A stretch of DNA of 64,000 bases from an uncultured Clostridia bacterium (GCA_934481345.1 CAKSPF010000005.1:144361-208360); one strand, 5' to 3'. Shown: positions 47,984 through 56,140, counted from the first letter of the stretch. Translations and numbers: made by a program. Notes: generated from the letters alone by a model not told the origin.

Positions 47984-48012
47984 ACTATAGCACAGCAGCA
48001 TAAAAATGTCAA
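47984..48012 (-). promoter_or_regulatory. Promoter of the RND-GLUG operon
   Basis: TTGACA, 17-bp spacer, TATAGT on the minus strand, giving a leader of about 85 nt. Confidence 0.82.
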
Positions 48013-48064
48013 TAAAATTTTGTCGTGATTTTACATCAAATTCAGCAGTTAAAATTTTAAGGTA

Positions 48065-48093
48065 TTGACATTTTAATATATATATGTTATATT
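48065..48093 (+). promoter_or_regulatory. Promoter of tRNA-Leu
   Basis: TTGACA, 17-bp spacer, TATATT on the plus strand, with the predicted start about 23 bp before the tRNA. Confidence 0.85.
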
Positions 48094-48122
48094 GATTTAG
48101 TATTCTGTTTTTGGTTATATAT

Positions 48123-48206
48123 GCGGCTGTGGCGGAATTGGCAGACGCGCCAGACTTAGGATCTGGTGTCTTTGACGTGGGGGTTCAAGTCCCTTCAGCC
48201 GCACCA
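48123..48206 (+). tRNA. tRNA-Leu (TAG)
   Basis: Class II tRNA with a long variable arm. Acceptor GCGGCTG pairs with CAGCCGC, anticodon stem CCAGA/TCTGG encloses loop CTTAGGA (anticodon TAG), T-loop TTCAAGT, CCA end encoded. It lies at the left edge of the accessory region, but no duplicated 3' tRNA fragment was found at the right edge. Confidence 0.97.
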
Positions 48207-48214
48207 AACAGTAG

Positions 48215-48257
48215 AAATCCGAACCTTGTACCAATTGGTGAAGGGTTCGGATTTTTA
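48215..48257 (+). terminator. Terminator of tRNA-Leu
   Basis: AAATCCGAACC / GGTTCGGATTT stem with a central ACCAATTGGT palindrome, followed by TTTTT. Between 48258 and 48434 I see only a weak AAAGAGA/TCTCTTT stem (48315-48352) and no gene; the left end of the mobile element is probably here. Confidence 0.85.
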
Positions 48258-48434
48258 ATTTATTTGGATTATCCTAATTTTAATTGCAAGAGTAAGAAAA
48301 AATAATGTTGCACTTCAAAGAGATAAGGCTTTAATCGGTTTTGTCTCTTTTTTATTCTTCGTATTCACACATTCGTCAAAGTAATTGCCTTCTGATAAAA
48401 TAAAGATACGAAACTTAAAGGAGGCGTTTATGCT

Positions 48435-48821
48435 ATGAAAGAAAGATTTATTGAAAACGGAATTGTGTATGTAAGAAACGGAGATTACTACATTCCAAAT
48501 TTAACTGGACCTGATGATAAAGTTTATAACATCGGGAAGTACGGCAGGATGCACGCAAAATTTATTAAAGAAAACAGACCTTGTTTTTATACTGCAAAGA
48601 TGCTTGACGGAACTTGGCCTGCCTATCTTGAAGAAATTGACACAGCAGCAAAGGAAATGGTTAATAGATTGATTAAAGAATTAGTTGTCCAACGAGATGT
48701 TACAGAAGAACTCAAAGCCGATGACCAATTTGCTTGGATTTCTGCTATGGAGCAAATAAATCACACCGCAGAAGAAATTGTTTTTGAGAACATCGTTTAT
48801 GCAGGAGGTGTTTCAAAATGA
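48435..48821 (+). CDS. Transposon-encoded protein TnpV-like
   Basis: 128 aa. Matches the TnpV pattern known from Tn4451-type mobilizable transposons: an early YYIPNLTGP segment, then NIGKYGRMHAKFIKENRPCFYT, then a helical part ending HTAEEIVFENIVYAGG. Its exact role in transposition is not known. Ribosome site AAAGGAGG. Its stop overlaps the start of the next, broken gene. Confidence 0.8.
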   Translation: MKERFIENGIVYVRNGDYYIPNLTGPDDKVYNIGKYGRMHAKFIKENRPCFYTAKMLDGTWPAYLEEIDTAAKEMVNRLIKELVVQRDVTEELKADDQFAWISAMEQINHTAEEIVFENIVYAGGVSK

Positions 48822-49126
48822 AAAAATCAATCATATCCAGCTTATTAATCATATAAATCTTAATAAGTTCTTTTTCTGTAAATGCAACAGAGGTGCCGAA
48901 AGAATCGGCACCCTGCTATGCTACCGATGAAGCCATAGCTGTTGTTGAAAATCTCGTGGGCGATATTTTTACAGAAGTCCAAACCGGATTGGGATATGCC
49001 GATGCAAGAGCAAAATCGAATGTAATTATATTTAATGATTAGCTTAACGGACAGATAAATGGTTATGGCTACGGTGAGCTTGTTGACATCACCAATGCTA
49101 TCCAAATCAAATCTTTGGAACCATAG
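48818..49126 (+). pseudogene. Secreted small protein with two in-frame stop codons
   Basis: Starts with an ATG overlapping the TnpV stop and a GGAGG upstream. One continuous frame reads MKKSIISSLLII, stop TAA (48854-48856), ILISSFSVNATEVPKESAP and on through GDIFTEVQTGLGYADARAKS, stop TAG (49040-49042), LNGQINGYGYGELVD, ending at TAG (49124-49126). Before the first stop it is clearly a signal peptide, and codon use stays coding-like throughout, so this is a decayed exported-protein gene of about 100 codons. Its end overlaps the convergent orf159 by 20 bp. Confidence 0.75.
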
Positions 49127-49586
49127 TAGACGCGTCCGGAGAATTGGTATTTATATTCCATATAGCTATCTTCATCTTTTTAATACGTTTACCATCACCG
49201 AAATCCAGCAAGTCCTCTCTTTTATAAACATTCAAAAGTTTATTTAACGAACCCATTCCAGCAGAAGTCAGCAAAAATGCTTCTTCTGGATCAATCAGTT
49301 TGCAATATGCCCACAGTTGGCCTAAATCACGGAGCGTTAAGTTTGTTTTTTTCGCCTCAATAAAAAACAGCTTGAATTTATCAGCTTTCTTTACGATTCC
49401 AAGTACATCAATTTGAATGTCAACTCCAATGGCTTCTTCTTGTATAATATCGTATTTTCTTAAAACTCGGTCTAATCGTTCGCTGTGCGCATCAACCACG
49501 ATAATCTCGTCGGCAGATTTGTACTTATCCTTCAAGTATAATTCAAGCCAATGTTGCATTGGCGGATATAAATCAAATTCCTTCAT
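49107..49586 (-). CDS. PD-(D/E)XK nuclease-like protein of the restriction island
   Basis: 159 aa. The segment with Asp60 (VDIQIDVLGIV) followed 17 residues later by Glu77-Ala-Lys79 (FFIEAKKTNL) is the D...ExK pattern of PD-(D/E)XK nucleases; LGQLWAYCKLIDPEEAFLLTS is the usual following helix and strand. It could be a restriction subunit cutting the site protected by the two methyltransferases. It is the last gene of the minus-strand run and has a GAGGAG ribosome site. Confidence 0.65.
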   Translation of the reverse strand: MKEFDLYPPMQHWLELYLKDKYKSADEIIVVDAHSERLDRVLRKYDIIQEEAIGVDIQIDVLGIVKKADKFKLFFIEAKKTNLTLRDLGQLWAYCKLIDPEEAFLLTSAGMGSLNKLLNVYKREDLLDFGDGKRIKKMKIAIWNINTNSPDASTMVPKI

Positions 49587-49590
49587 ATTA

Positions 49591-50478
49591 TTACTCCTCG
49601 TAACCTAAATCTTTGGCTATTTGCTTCCAAGAATCATAGTGTCTTCCTCTAATTTCTGAAGGAATAAAAGCGTCGTTTTCACTGGGATGGTGTGGCTTGA
49701 CTTTATTCTTTCCTTTCCCTTCCCAATAAAATTTATGAGTTACATTTTCAGGATTTTTCCCTTCTGATTTAATGCCATCAACTAATTCGATTGCAAATTG
49801 AGTGAGAGCTTCTCTTTTATGCAGAACAGCAAAGCCTATGGGCAAAAATTCGTTTGCCCATATTTTTATTTGATGTTCCTTTTTCCAAAAATCAGGTTTG
49901 CCTTCATTATATTTAACAAGATTTCCATCCCGCATATTTGGGTGGGCCCAATCTATCGCCTGAACGGGAATGTTAACATCTTTAAGCAATTGGCAAACAT
50001 CACTTACTAAATGCCAATTATGCGGCACCTCTAAGTAAACGCGATGCATATATGTTTTAAAGAAGTAGTTACTTCTGCGAATGTAACCAGTTACATCAGC
50101 GAACCCTTGTAAAAATGAAATCTTTTCATCACGAGTGAATGCAAAAATTTCTTCGTCAATCCTTATATTTTCATGAGATACGGCGTTTCCAGTATAGCGC
50201 AAAATTTCTCTCATCATATATTCGTCATTTCTTTTGGTAAAAGAAATGATTGAATAATTATCCTGCTGAGTAAAGTTTAAACCTGTACCAATAAGAGGTT
50301 CTAAAACAGTACGAATATCGGTTATACTTGCACGCACATATATTCTAACATCGTTATTGTTTTCTGTTGCTAATTTTTTGTGCGGAATTTCAATAGAGAT
50401 AGTTGTTTCTATAGCTCCGCGTTTTATTTCTCCATTGCCACAAATCATACCTAAGAGGTAAGACATTTCTCTGTTCAT
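49591..50478 (-). CDS. LAGLIDADG-like protein, two degenerate motifs
   Basis: 295 aa. Two helices resemble LAGLIDADG motifs: YLLGMICGNGEI (7-18) and FLQGFADVTGYI (122-133). Each is followed by the alpha-beta-beta-alpha-beta pattern of such nucleases, for example RVYLEVPHNWHLVSDVCQLLKDVNIPV and later HQIKIWANEFLPIGFAVLHKREAL. The metal-binding acidic residue is kept in the second motif (Asp128); the first has Asn15 and Glu17 in that area. It lies inside a methyltransferase operon, not in an intron or intein. A restriction endonuclease role is inferred, not shown; it may instead be a DNA-recognition protein. Confidence 0.55.
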   Translation of the reverse strand: MNREMSYLLGMICGNGEIKRGAIETTISIEIPHKKLATENNNDVRIYVRASITDIRTVLEPLIGTGLNFTQQDNYSIISFTKRNDEYMMREILRYTGNAVSHENIRIDEEIFAFTRDEKISFLQGFADVTGYIRRSNYFFKTYMHRVYLEVPHNWHLVSDVCQLLKDVNIPVQAIDWAHPNMRDGNLVKYNEGKPDFWKKEHQIKIWANEFLPIGFAVLHKREALTQFAIELVDGIKSEGKNPENVTHKFYWEGKGKNKVKPHHPSENDAFIPSEIRGRHYDSWKQIAKDLGYEE

Positions 50479-50493
50479 ATAATCACAACCTTT

Positions 50494-50841
50494 TTAATTT
50501 ATTCCAATTCTGCACCCTCTATCAAATAGTTCTCGAATAAGTTTATTATTGTTAAGACGATATGGATAATCAGTCTTATATACTCTGTTTCTTCCAAACA
50601 GATGTGCAATGTCATCAGGTGGAGCAACAGAGACATAAAGTCTTAATTCGAGAGACCATTTATTAGCGTTATCTTGTAAAACAATTATTCCATCGCTATT
50701 AACTGTAATAGAAGGAGCGTGTGTTCTATTGTATTCATTTATAAAAGTTGTCATTATTACCGGTTTAGCTTCAGCTTCGATGAAAAAGTCTTTGCCATCA
50801 CTCTTAATATCATTTAAAAAATCTAAAATTTTTTCTACCAT
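50494..50841 (-). CDS. Hypothetical protein of the restriction island (orf115)
   Basis: 115 aa from the ATG at 50841 with a perfect GGAGG. Starts MVEKILDFLNDIKSDGKDFF; the middle reads WSLELRLYVSVAPPDDIAHLFG. No known family recognised. Mixed alpha/beta composition, no signal peptide. Tight packing between the two LAGLIDADG-like genes suggests a subunit of the same system. Confidence 0.6.
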   Translation of the reverse strand: MVEKILDFLNDIKSDGKDFFIEAEAKPVIMTTFINEYNRTHAPSITVNSDGIIVLQDNANKWSLELRLYVSVAPPDDIAHLFGRNRVYKTDYPYRLNNNKLIRELFDRGCRIGIN

Positions 50842-50853
50842 AAAATCCTCCAT

Positions 50854-51309
50854 TTATAAATTATACCCACTATCAAAATCTGCAACATTTGCAGGGTGTA
50901 AGCGAGATACGGCTGCACGTATCGCTGTCACATCTTGATATTCACCAAAATGAAAACAATAATCTCTAACAATTTTCTCGACAAACTTCCCCTTATTGAT
51001 TCTTTTTACATAACTGGTATTTCCCTCTCCTAAAAAGGGACGAAGAACAGCGGGACAATTATTTATATTATTAAAATAAATACGAAGTTGATGACTCCGT
51101 TTCATTGAATATCCGCCAGTTGTTTCACCTTGGGTTATAGGATAATATTCTTCATTGGGAAATTCTCTTTCGAACATAAATGCTTTTTCTTCTGGAATCT
51201 GTGCTTCAATGATTCCAATTCTTCCTGGACTGCATAAATACCCCAAAATCAAGCAAAAATCTGCCGTATTAACTTCTATGTCAAGCGCTCTGGGGCCTAA
51301 TAATGGCAT
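50854..51309 (-). CDS. Single-motif LAGLIDADG-like protein (orf151)
   Basis: 151 aa. FCLILGYLCSPGRIGIIEA (18-36) aligns by eye with YLLGMICGNGEI of the 295-aa protein. Its later part LRIYFNNINNCPAVLRPFLG matches VRIYVRASITDIRTVLEPLIG of that protein, with VEKIVRDY matching MREILRY. It therefore looks like a one-motif relative of the N-terminal half of the 295-aa protein. One-motif LAGLIDADG proteins usually act as dimers. Ribosome site AAGGAG; 5 bp after the methyltransferase stop. Confidence 0.5.
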   Translation of the reverse strand: MPLLGPRALDIEVNTADFCLILGYLCSPGRIGIIEAQIPEEKAFMFEREFPNEEYYPITQGETTGGYSMKRSHQLRIYFNNINNCPAVLRPFLGEGNTSYVKRINKGKFVEKIVRDYCFHFGEYQDVTAIRAAVSRLHPANVADFDSGYNL

Positions 51310-51314
51310 GGTAA

Positions 51315-52088
51315 TTACTCCTTTATAAAAATTAATAAATATTCGTGCACTTTATTTATACGAAATCTATACGGATATCCGAGCGGACGCATATTGTTGT
51401 AGTCTGACTGTCTATCCCATATAATTAAATCGTCAAAAATAAACCCGACTTTTTGTAATGCTGTAGCCAAGTCACTGTGCAATGGATAAAAGTTGCTTTT
51501 TTTACGAATATCCATAACATTTACGATACAATAACCACCTTTTTTTAAAACTCTATTAACCGAAGAGAAAAGCGTTGATAATGTATCAATAAATTCGTTA
51601 TAGTTAGCTATATTTCCAACGTCATTCGCTTTATCTGAATAGTTCACAGCATCTTTTTGATCAGCGCTACGTTTCATATTGAGAATGTCCCAATACGGTG
51701 GCGATGTAACGCAAATATCAAAGTGATTTTCGGGAAGCCTTTTTAATATTTCAAAGCTATCGCCATTGATAATTTCAATTTTATCATCCACACCTACACG
51801 TTGTCTTGCTATATTGCAAAAATCTTCGGATAAATCAATTCCTGTGGCATTACATCCAAGATTTTGAGCAGCCACAGTTGTAGAACCAATTCCGTTAAAT
51901 GGATCTAATACGCACGAGTTTGCCCTTGAAAATGTTCGTATTAGTTTTTCACATAACGATACAGGATAAGATGCGGGGTGTTTAAAATCTTTTTCTTCTT
52001 TTGTTTTTGATAAATCTCGCCAAATGCTAAAAGAGTTTTGAAGCCACTCTTTTCCAGTGAGATCATTACACTTTTTAGAGTTGTCCAT
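51315..52088 (-). CDS. DNA methyltransferase, TSPPYW type
   Basis: 257 aa SAM-dependent amino-methyltransferase. SAM motif I DPFNGIGSTT (62-71) comes before catalytic motif IV TSPPYW (128-133). The SPPY form is typical of N4-cytosine and some N6-adenine enzymes. C-terminal GYPYRFRINKVHEYLLIF is common to this class. It overlaps the preceding methyltransferase gene by 14 bp. With a second methyltransferase beside it, an asymmetric recognition site (one enzyme per strand) is likely. Confidence 0.88.
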   Translation of the reverse strand: MDNSKKCNDLTGKEWLQNSFSIWRDLSKTKEEKDFKHPASYPVSLCEKLIRTFSRANSCVLDPFNGIGSTTVAAQNLGCNATGIDLSEDFCNIARQRVGVDDKIEIINGDSFEILKRLPENHFDICVTSPPYWDILNMKRSADQKDAVNYSDKANDVGNIANYNEFIDTLSTLFSSVNRVLKKGGYCIVNVMDIRKKSNFYPLHSDLATALQKVGFIFDDLIIWDRQSDYNNMRPLGYPYRFRINKVHEYLLIFIKE

Positions 52089-53484
52089 CTGAAATCCACC
52101 TCTTAGATTGAATTCTTTTTACTTCACAATCAATATAATCAGATTCTTTTTTATTAATGCCATATGCCTTGTATACAACCTGATTTAATTCTTCTAAACA
52201 ATCAAACCATCCTTGGCTCATATAATCATTGTTTTCCAATCTACTAACCAAACTAAGTATGGAATCGAAATACACAGTTTGTTGGTTGGTTGATGGGAGC
52301 GGTATTTTCTTTAAGTATTTTGCATCAGTGTGCATTGTAAGTTTGGAATAATTATAACAGTATTTGTATAAGAAAAGATTACACAACCGAGAATGAAGTA
52401 TACCTAATATATAACGGCACATTTTTTCGTCACCATCTGTAAATACAGTAACTGTCTGTGTTGCTTCCATATCTCCGCCAAACGCAGCTATTATACCCGC
52501 TTCCGCACTGTAAATATTTTGAATAAAAACTTTGTTTCCTTTCATGGGAACAATATGGTTTTTATATCCAAACTTACGTATTTCTTTTCCTGCAATCGCT
52601 TCTTTAGAAGTTGATTTTCCTCTACCAACATAACCATTACATAAATCAGATAATGTTTGATATGAAGAAATTAATTTTTTATATGTTGAATAATCTTCTG
52701 CGCAGTTAAAAATCAGTATTTCATCTTTATAAAACGACTGAGGAATACTACACATAGTTACAAAACGATTGCTTGATAATTTCTTCAATTTAATCTTATG
52801 TTTTTTATCGGCTACGCATTTTTTAACGGTAATGATGATTTGTTCTCCGCGCACATTCTTGAAATAGGCACCAATATCTATAATTGAAAGGATTGTCTTT
52901 TCTTCAAGAAGCGTTCTTCTCAGCAAACTGTATCCTGCTACATGTAAGAAATTTTTGGGAATTATGTAAGATACAATGCCGTTTTCTTTTACGATTTCAA
53001 AAGCTCGCATTAGAGCTGCTACAAACAAATTGTTTCCAGAATCAGACACTCTGCGTTTGAAAAGGTAATCACAGTTTAATTCAACGTCTCCTGACAAAGG
53101 TACATAGGGTGGGTTGCCAATAATTACATCAGGTTTTGTAAGTTCAAGTGTCTTTAATAAATCTTCACCGCTACTACTAATGGAATCGTAGGTATTAAAA
53201 GAAACGTTATTGATATTATTTAAACAAAATTTAATTGCATTTTTATCTTGGTCTATTCCACAAAGTTTCATGTAACCGTGTTTTTTTGCTGCATAGAGAA
53301 AAACACCCGAACCGCAACAAGGATCCATGATCGCAACATCCTTAGGTAATTTCAACTCACATAACATTTTCTCAGCAAGAGAGAGATCTGTATAAAAGAT
53401 ACCATTATCTTTTTTGTAGTTGTTCTCAAGTGAGCTTTCATAAACATTTGAAGCATCTATATATGCATTTTGAGCTAAACTCAT
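52075..53484 (-). CDS. N6-adenine DNA methyltransferase, NPPY type
   Basis: 469 aa, with SAM motif I MDPCCGSGVFLYAA (53-66) and catalytic motif IV IGNPPYVPL (122-130), followed by a long target-recognition part. The order I-IV-TRD and the size fit TaqI/Eco57I-like gamma-class enzymes that methylate adenine N6. First structural gene after the XRE controller. Ribosome site GGGAG. Confidence 0.9.
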   Translation of the reverse strand: MSLAQNAYIDASNVYESSLENNYKKDNGIFYTDLSLAEKMLCELKLPKDVAIMDPCCGSGVFLYAAKKHGYMKLCGIDQDKNAIKFCLNNINNVSFNTYDSISSSGEDLLKTLELTKPDVIIGNPPYVPLSGDVELNCDYLFKRRVSDSGNNLFVAALMRAFEIVKENGIVSYIIPKNFLHVAGYSLLRRTLLEEKTILSIIDIGAYFKNVRGEQIIITVKKCVADKKHKIKLKKLSSNRFVTMCSIPQSFYKDEILIFNCAEDYSTYKKLISSYQTLSDLCNGYVGRGKSTSKEAIAGKEIRKFGYKNHIVPMKGNKVFIQNIYSAEAGIIAAFGGDMEATQTVTVFTDGDEKMCRYILGILHSRLCNLFLYKYCYNYSKLTMHTDAKYLKKIPLPSTNQQTVYFDSILSLVSRLENNDYMSQGWFDCLEELNQVVYKAYGINKKESDYIDCEVKRIQSKRWISDGQL

Positions 53485-53500
53485 AATAACAGTCTCCCTT

Positions 53501-53707
53501 CTATTGTTTTTCTATGACATCCATAATGTCGCCAACATTGCAACCTAATACACCGCATAGTTTCATAATCACTTCCATCGACACTGGCTGATTCTTGCCA
53601 AGTTTGGATAATGTTGTAGAACCTATTCCTGCAGCTTCTTTAAGATCCATTTTTTTCATATTTTTATCAATAAGCAGTTTCCAGAGTTTATTGTAAGATA
53701 CAGCCAA
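53501..53707 (-). CDS. XRE-family HTH protein, candidate restriction-modification controller
   Basis: 68 aa, TTG start with GAGGT 7 bp upstream. A Cro/CI-type helix-turn-helix lies at about 18-50 (DLKEAAGIGSTTLSKLGKN). Small XRE proteins at the head of restriction-modification operons time nuclease expression. An AACTAT...ATAGTT inverted repeat (53741-53769) overlaps its own promoter and could be its binding site. Confidence 0.82.
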   Translation of the reverse strand: MAVSYNKLWKLLIDKNMKKMDLKEAAGIGSTTLSKLGKNQPVSMEVIMKLCGVLGCNVGDIMDVIEKQ

Positions 53708-53746
53708 AGCAATTACCTCGCTCTCATGATATATAAGTTTAACTAT

Positions 53747-53775
53747 ATTATAGCATATTAAACGATAGTTTGCAA
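53747..53775 (-). promoter_or_regulatory. Promoter of the controller-methyltransferase operon
   Basis: TTGCAA, 17-bp spacer, TATAAT on the minus strand, overlapped by the possible controller site. Confidence 0.78.
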
Positions 53776-53835
53776 TAGATTTTTGAAAAAAGAGAAAAAA
53801 AGTCCTACCTGTCGGTTGTTTTTGGATACTAACTC

Positions 53836-53864
53836 TTGAATTCTATATATAAATTTGATATAAT
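53836..53864 (+). promoter_or_regulatory. Promoter of the SfsA-like gene
   Basis: TTGAAT, 17-bp spacer, TATAAT on the plus strand, divergent from the controller promoter. Confidence 0.78.
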
Positions 53865-53895
53865 GTATAAGCAAGCTCAGAAAGGATAATAAAAT

Positions 53896-54573
53896 ATGCA
53901 TATGATAAAAAAACTGACTAAAGCTCAATTTATTGCGGAAGATAAAACAAGATTTTCATGTACTATAAGTCTAAATAATATAATGACGAAATGCTATGTC
54001 CCTAGCACATGTAAACTTAGAAATCTGTTAGACCTTGAATGCTCAGATGCCTTGATAACAAATAATACTTATCAAAAAAATGCATCTCCGTATTCTTTAT
54101 TTGCATTAAAAGTTAAAGGTGAATATGTTATAATAAATTCTGGATTTGCCAACAGAGTTGTAAAAAACATTTTGATGGCAAAACATCAGGAAATTCTTGT
54201 AGAGAAGGTAGTGGAAAATTACAAGTGTGACTTTTATCTGAAGCAAAAAAACAAGATCATAGAAGTGAAAAGTATTATTTCTGATAAAGCCACAATATTG
54301 CTACCAAATATAAAATCGCAAAGAGCTATGATGCAACTTAGACAAATAAAAAATCTTCTAACAGAGGGATATAATGCGGAATATTACTTCGTGCTTTTCA
54401 CCCCATTTGTAAAGAAATGTGTAGTTGATAGTCGGAGCGAATATGGAGCATTGTTAAAAGATTGTATCGAAAACGGAATGAGGATTAAAATTTGTCGAGC
54501 TGTTTTGGATGACAATCTAAATCTTGTAACCAACATATGTCGAAAAAATTTTCTTTCATTTACTGAAGATTAA
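53896..54573 (+). CDS. SfsA-like nuclease, divergent
   Basis: 225 aa. The layout matches SfsA (sugar fermentation stimulation protein, a DNA-binding nuclease-fold protein): an N-terminal OB-like part (CYVPSTCKLRNLLDL, YVIINSGFANRVVKNILM) and a C-terminal PD-(D/E)XK core with Asp112 and Glu123-x-Lys125 (CDFYLKQKNKIIEVKS), then SQRAMMQLRQIKNLLTEGYNAEYYFVLFTP. It differs strongly from housekeeping SfsA and sits divergently from a methyltransferase operon, so it may be the restriction nuclease of the island. That role is inferred from context. Confidence 0.7.
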   Translation: MHMIKKLTKAQFIAEDKTRFSCTISLNNIMTKCYVPSTCKLRNLLDLECSDALITNNTYQKNASPYSLFALKVKGEYVIINSGFANRVVKNILMAKHQEILVEKVVENYKCDFYLKQKNKIIEVKSIISDKATILLPNIKSQRAMMQLRQIKNLLTEGYNAEYYFVLFTPFVKKCVVDSRSEYGALLKDCIENGMRIKICRAVLDDNLNLVTNICRKNFLSFTED

Positions 54574-54639
54574 TAGCTTAATAAAAATAAACAATTTTTT
54601 ATGGTGATTATAAATTTATCGGTATTAGAAGTTGTTTTT

Positions 54640-54990
54640 TTCTTTATCCCCAAATTATTATTTGAGGATAAAGAATCATAGTAAATTTGTGTCCTACACC
54701 AATTTACTATGCAATCATCACGAGGCTCGATGCCTCTGTGATGATTGGAAAAAAGAGTATGTATCTGCGCTGTAATTGCAGATACATACTCTTTTTTGAG
54801 GGATTCCAAAGGGAAAGTTTGGCACACTTCTTTGCGTGCAAAGTGTAGTGTGTTACACCTTTGCCGACGGGGTGGGTGTTAAAATATATTGCTCGCCGTA
54901 TTTGAGCGATATATTTTAACAGACGGTGAAATTACAAAGGGTTGGTCGTCTGCCGCCGGAGTTGGCAGACGGTCAGCCCTGCAGTAATTT
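54640..54990. repeat. Array of seven consecutive hairpins, no gene
   Basis: Seven long inverted repeats in a 351-bp gap: 54640-54675, 54678-54710, 54712-54747, 54749-54797, 54823-54851, 54878-54920 and 54929-54990. The first four are separated by only 1-2 bp. The first three share one design: a 10-bp lower stem, one mismatch or bulge, a 4-5 bp upper stem and a 3-5 nt loop. The fourth is a perfect 20-bp stem. The last combines a 7-bp and a 17-bp helix. The sequences differ while the shape repeats. Candidate roles are a replication or transfer origin, or a structured RNA. 54991-55024 shows nothing further. Confidence 0.7.
54749..54797. terminator. Strong bidirectional terminator within the hairpin array
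   Basis: 20-bp perfect stem ending in A6 and T6 around a 9-nt loop. By form it would stop transcripts from either side (the SfsA-like gene on plus, the zinc-finger gene on minus). Confidence 0.75.
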
Positions 54991-55024
54991 GTAGAGTCGG
55001 CAATGGTGTATTCTGCTTCAAAGA

Positions 55025-56056
55025 TCAGCCCCTATCGAACAGACCGTGCTTCATCATAATATCATCAATAACGCCTCTTTGTTCAAGACACCAGCCGTAA
55101 TACATTTCATATGAAAGCAAGCCGTTATTCACTTGCTTTTTCTTTATTTTTGAAACTTCTTTGAATTTTACAAAAGCCTGTTCTATGTCGGAAATAGCCG
55201 CAATATGATTTTTTCTCTTTGCTTTGGAAAGACGATTGAACCAATACTGATATTCTGATTTATGGAGTTTTTCCGTAGAATCGCCTTTATGGGCATCATC
55301 ATACTTTTTCTTGTTCATCTTTTGTTGTTTTGCCTTGCACTTATCCGAACAGATAAAGGTCTTATTGTTATCGGGTGCAAGAAACAGTTTGCCGCAAACT
55401 TTGCAATAGCTGAAAAATTTCTTTTTCTCATATATGGTTTTTAGATAATGTACAATAAGCGGAAATAATGTAAAATCTGATGCTATATATTCCGTAGTTC
55501 CTTTTGTTTGTGGAATTACCAAAGTCAATGCAGGGTACTTGTAATATTCGGTAGGCATATCCATAAGCGGATTAAAAGGCTTATGTTTCTGCCAAGTCAA
55601 CACATTATTCATCAGATTATATCTGAACGGGAGGGTTAAATCCTCCAACCTTTCCAAGGCGGGGTAAGCCCCGTCTTTTTCTTTGCCTGCTTTTAGAATC
55701 CGGCTATATTCATCCCATAACGACAAAGCGATAAATTTCAAAACAGGATTTTCTGTTTCATATAAACCTTCAACCACACGCAGGTTTTCGGCATATTTTT
55801 CTTTGGAAATTTCATAAAAATTCGCTTTTATATCAGAGAAGTATTCAGACTCGGTAATAATGTCAAGCAAAAATGAGCCGAGAGGACGAATTTTTTCAAA
55901 AATTATCGGAATGTTTTTTTGACCTCGGATAAACGCATTTACATTGTCAAAATCACCGATTACAAGATGCTCTTTTTTCTTCTTAAAATCTATATTTATA
56001 GCTATTACGGGCTTTTTGAGCATTGGTATGTTCGGGAGTTCCATTTTCTTTTTCAA
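55025..56056 (-). CDS. Hypothetical protein with CxxC/CxxxC zinc-finger-like motif (DUF6076-like)
   Basis: About 343 aa from a TTG at 56056 that has GAAGGTG 6 bp upstream. The N-terminal two thirds have no recognised motif. Near residue 220-250 is SYCKVCGKLFLAPDNNKTFIC and SDKCKAKQQ, a four-cysteine treble-clef-like zinc site, followed by a very basic helical tail (KKKYDDAHKGD, RLSKAKRKNH). Similar proteins are common in clostridial mobile elements; function unknown. Confidence 0.65.
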   Translation of the reverse strand: MKKKMELPNIPMLKKPVIAINIDFKKKKEHLVIGDFDNVNAFIRGQKNIPIIFEKIRPLGSFLLDIITESEYFSDIKANFYEISKEKYAENLRVVEGLYETENPVLKFIALSLWDEYSRILKAGKEKDGAYPALERLEDLTLPFRYNLMNNVLTWQKHKPFNPLMDMPTEYYKYPALTLVIPQTKGTTEYIASDFTLFPLIVHYLKTIYEKKKFFSYCKVCGKLFLAPDNNKTFICSDKCKAKQQKMNKKKYDDAHKGDSTEKLHKSEYQYWFNRLSKAKRKNHIAAISDIEQAFVKFKEVSKIKKKQVNNGLLSYEMYYGWCLEQRGVIDDIMMKHGLFDRG

Positions 56057-56111
56057 GTGTAACACCTTCTTTTTATGTGAATTATATTTTTACATTTATA
56101 TCATTATCTAA

Positions 56112-56140
56112 AGTATACACCAAACCCCTTTACAAGTCAA
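56112..56140 (-). promoter_or_regulatory. Promoter of the zinc-finger protein gene
   Basis: TTGACT, 17-bp spacer, TATACT on the minus strand. Confidence 0.75.

Noticed and set aside
48123..48206. tRNA-Leu as the integration site of the mobile element
   Set aside because: No duplicated tRNA 3' end was found at the right edge, and serine recombinases usually do not use tRNA genes. An 11-base match (GGTTCGGATTT at 48244 and near 61100) is probably chance.
54570..54827. 85-codon minus-strand frame in the hairpin array
   Set aside because: It runs through several perfect hairpins and has no ribosome site; the structure explains the sequence better than coding.
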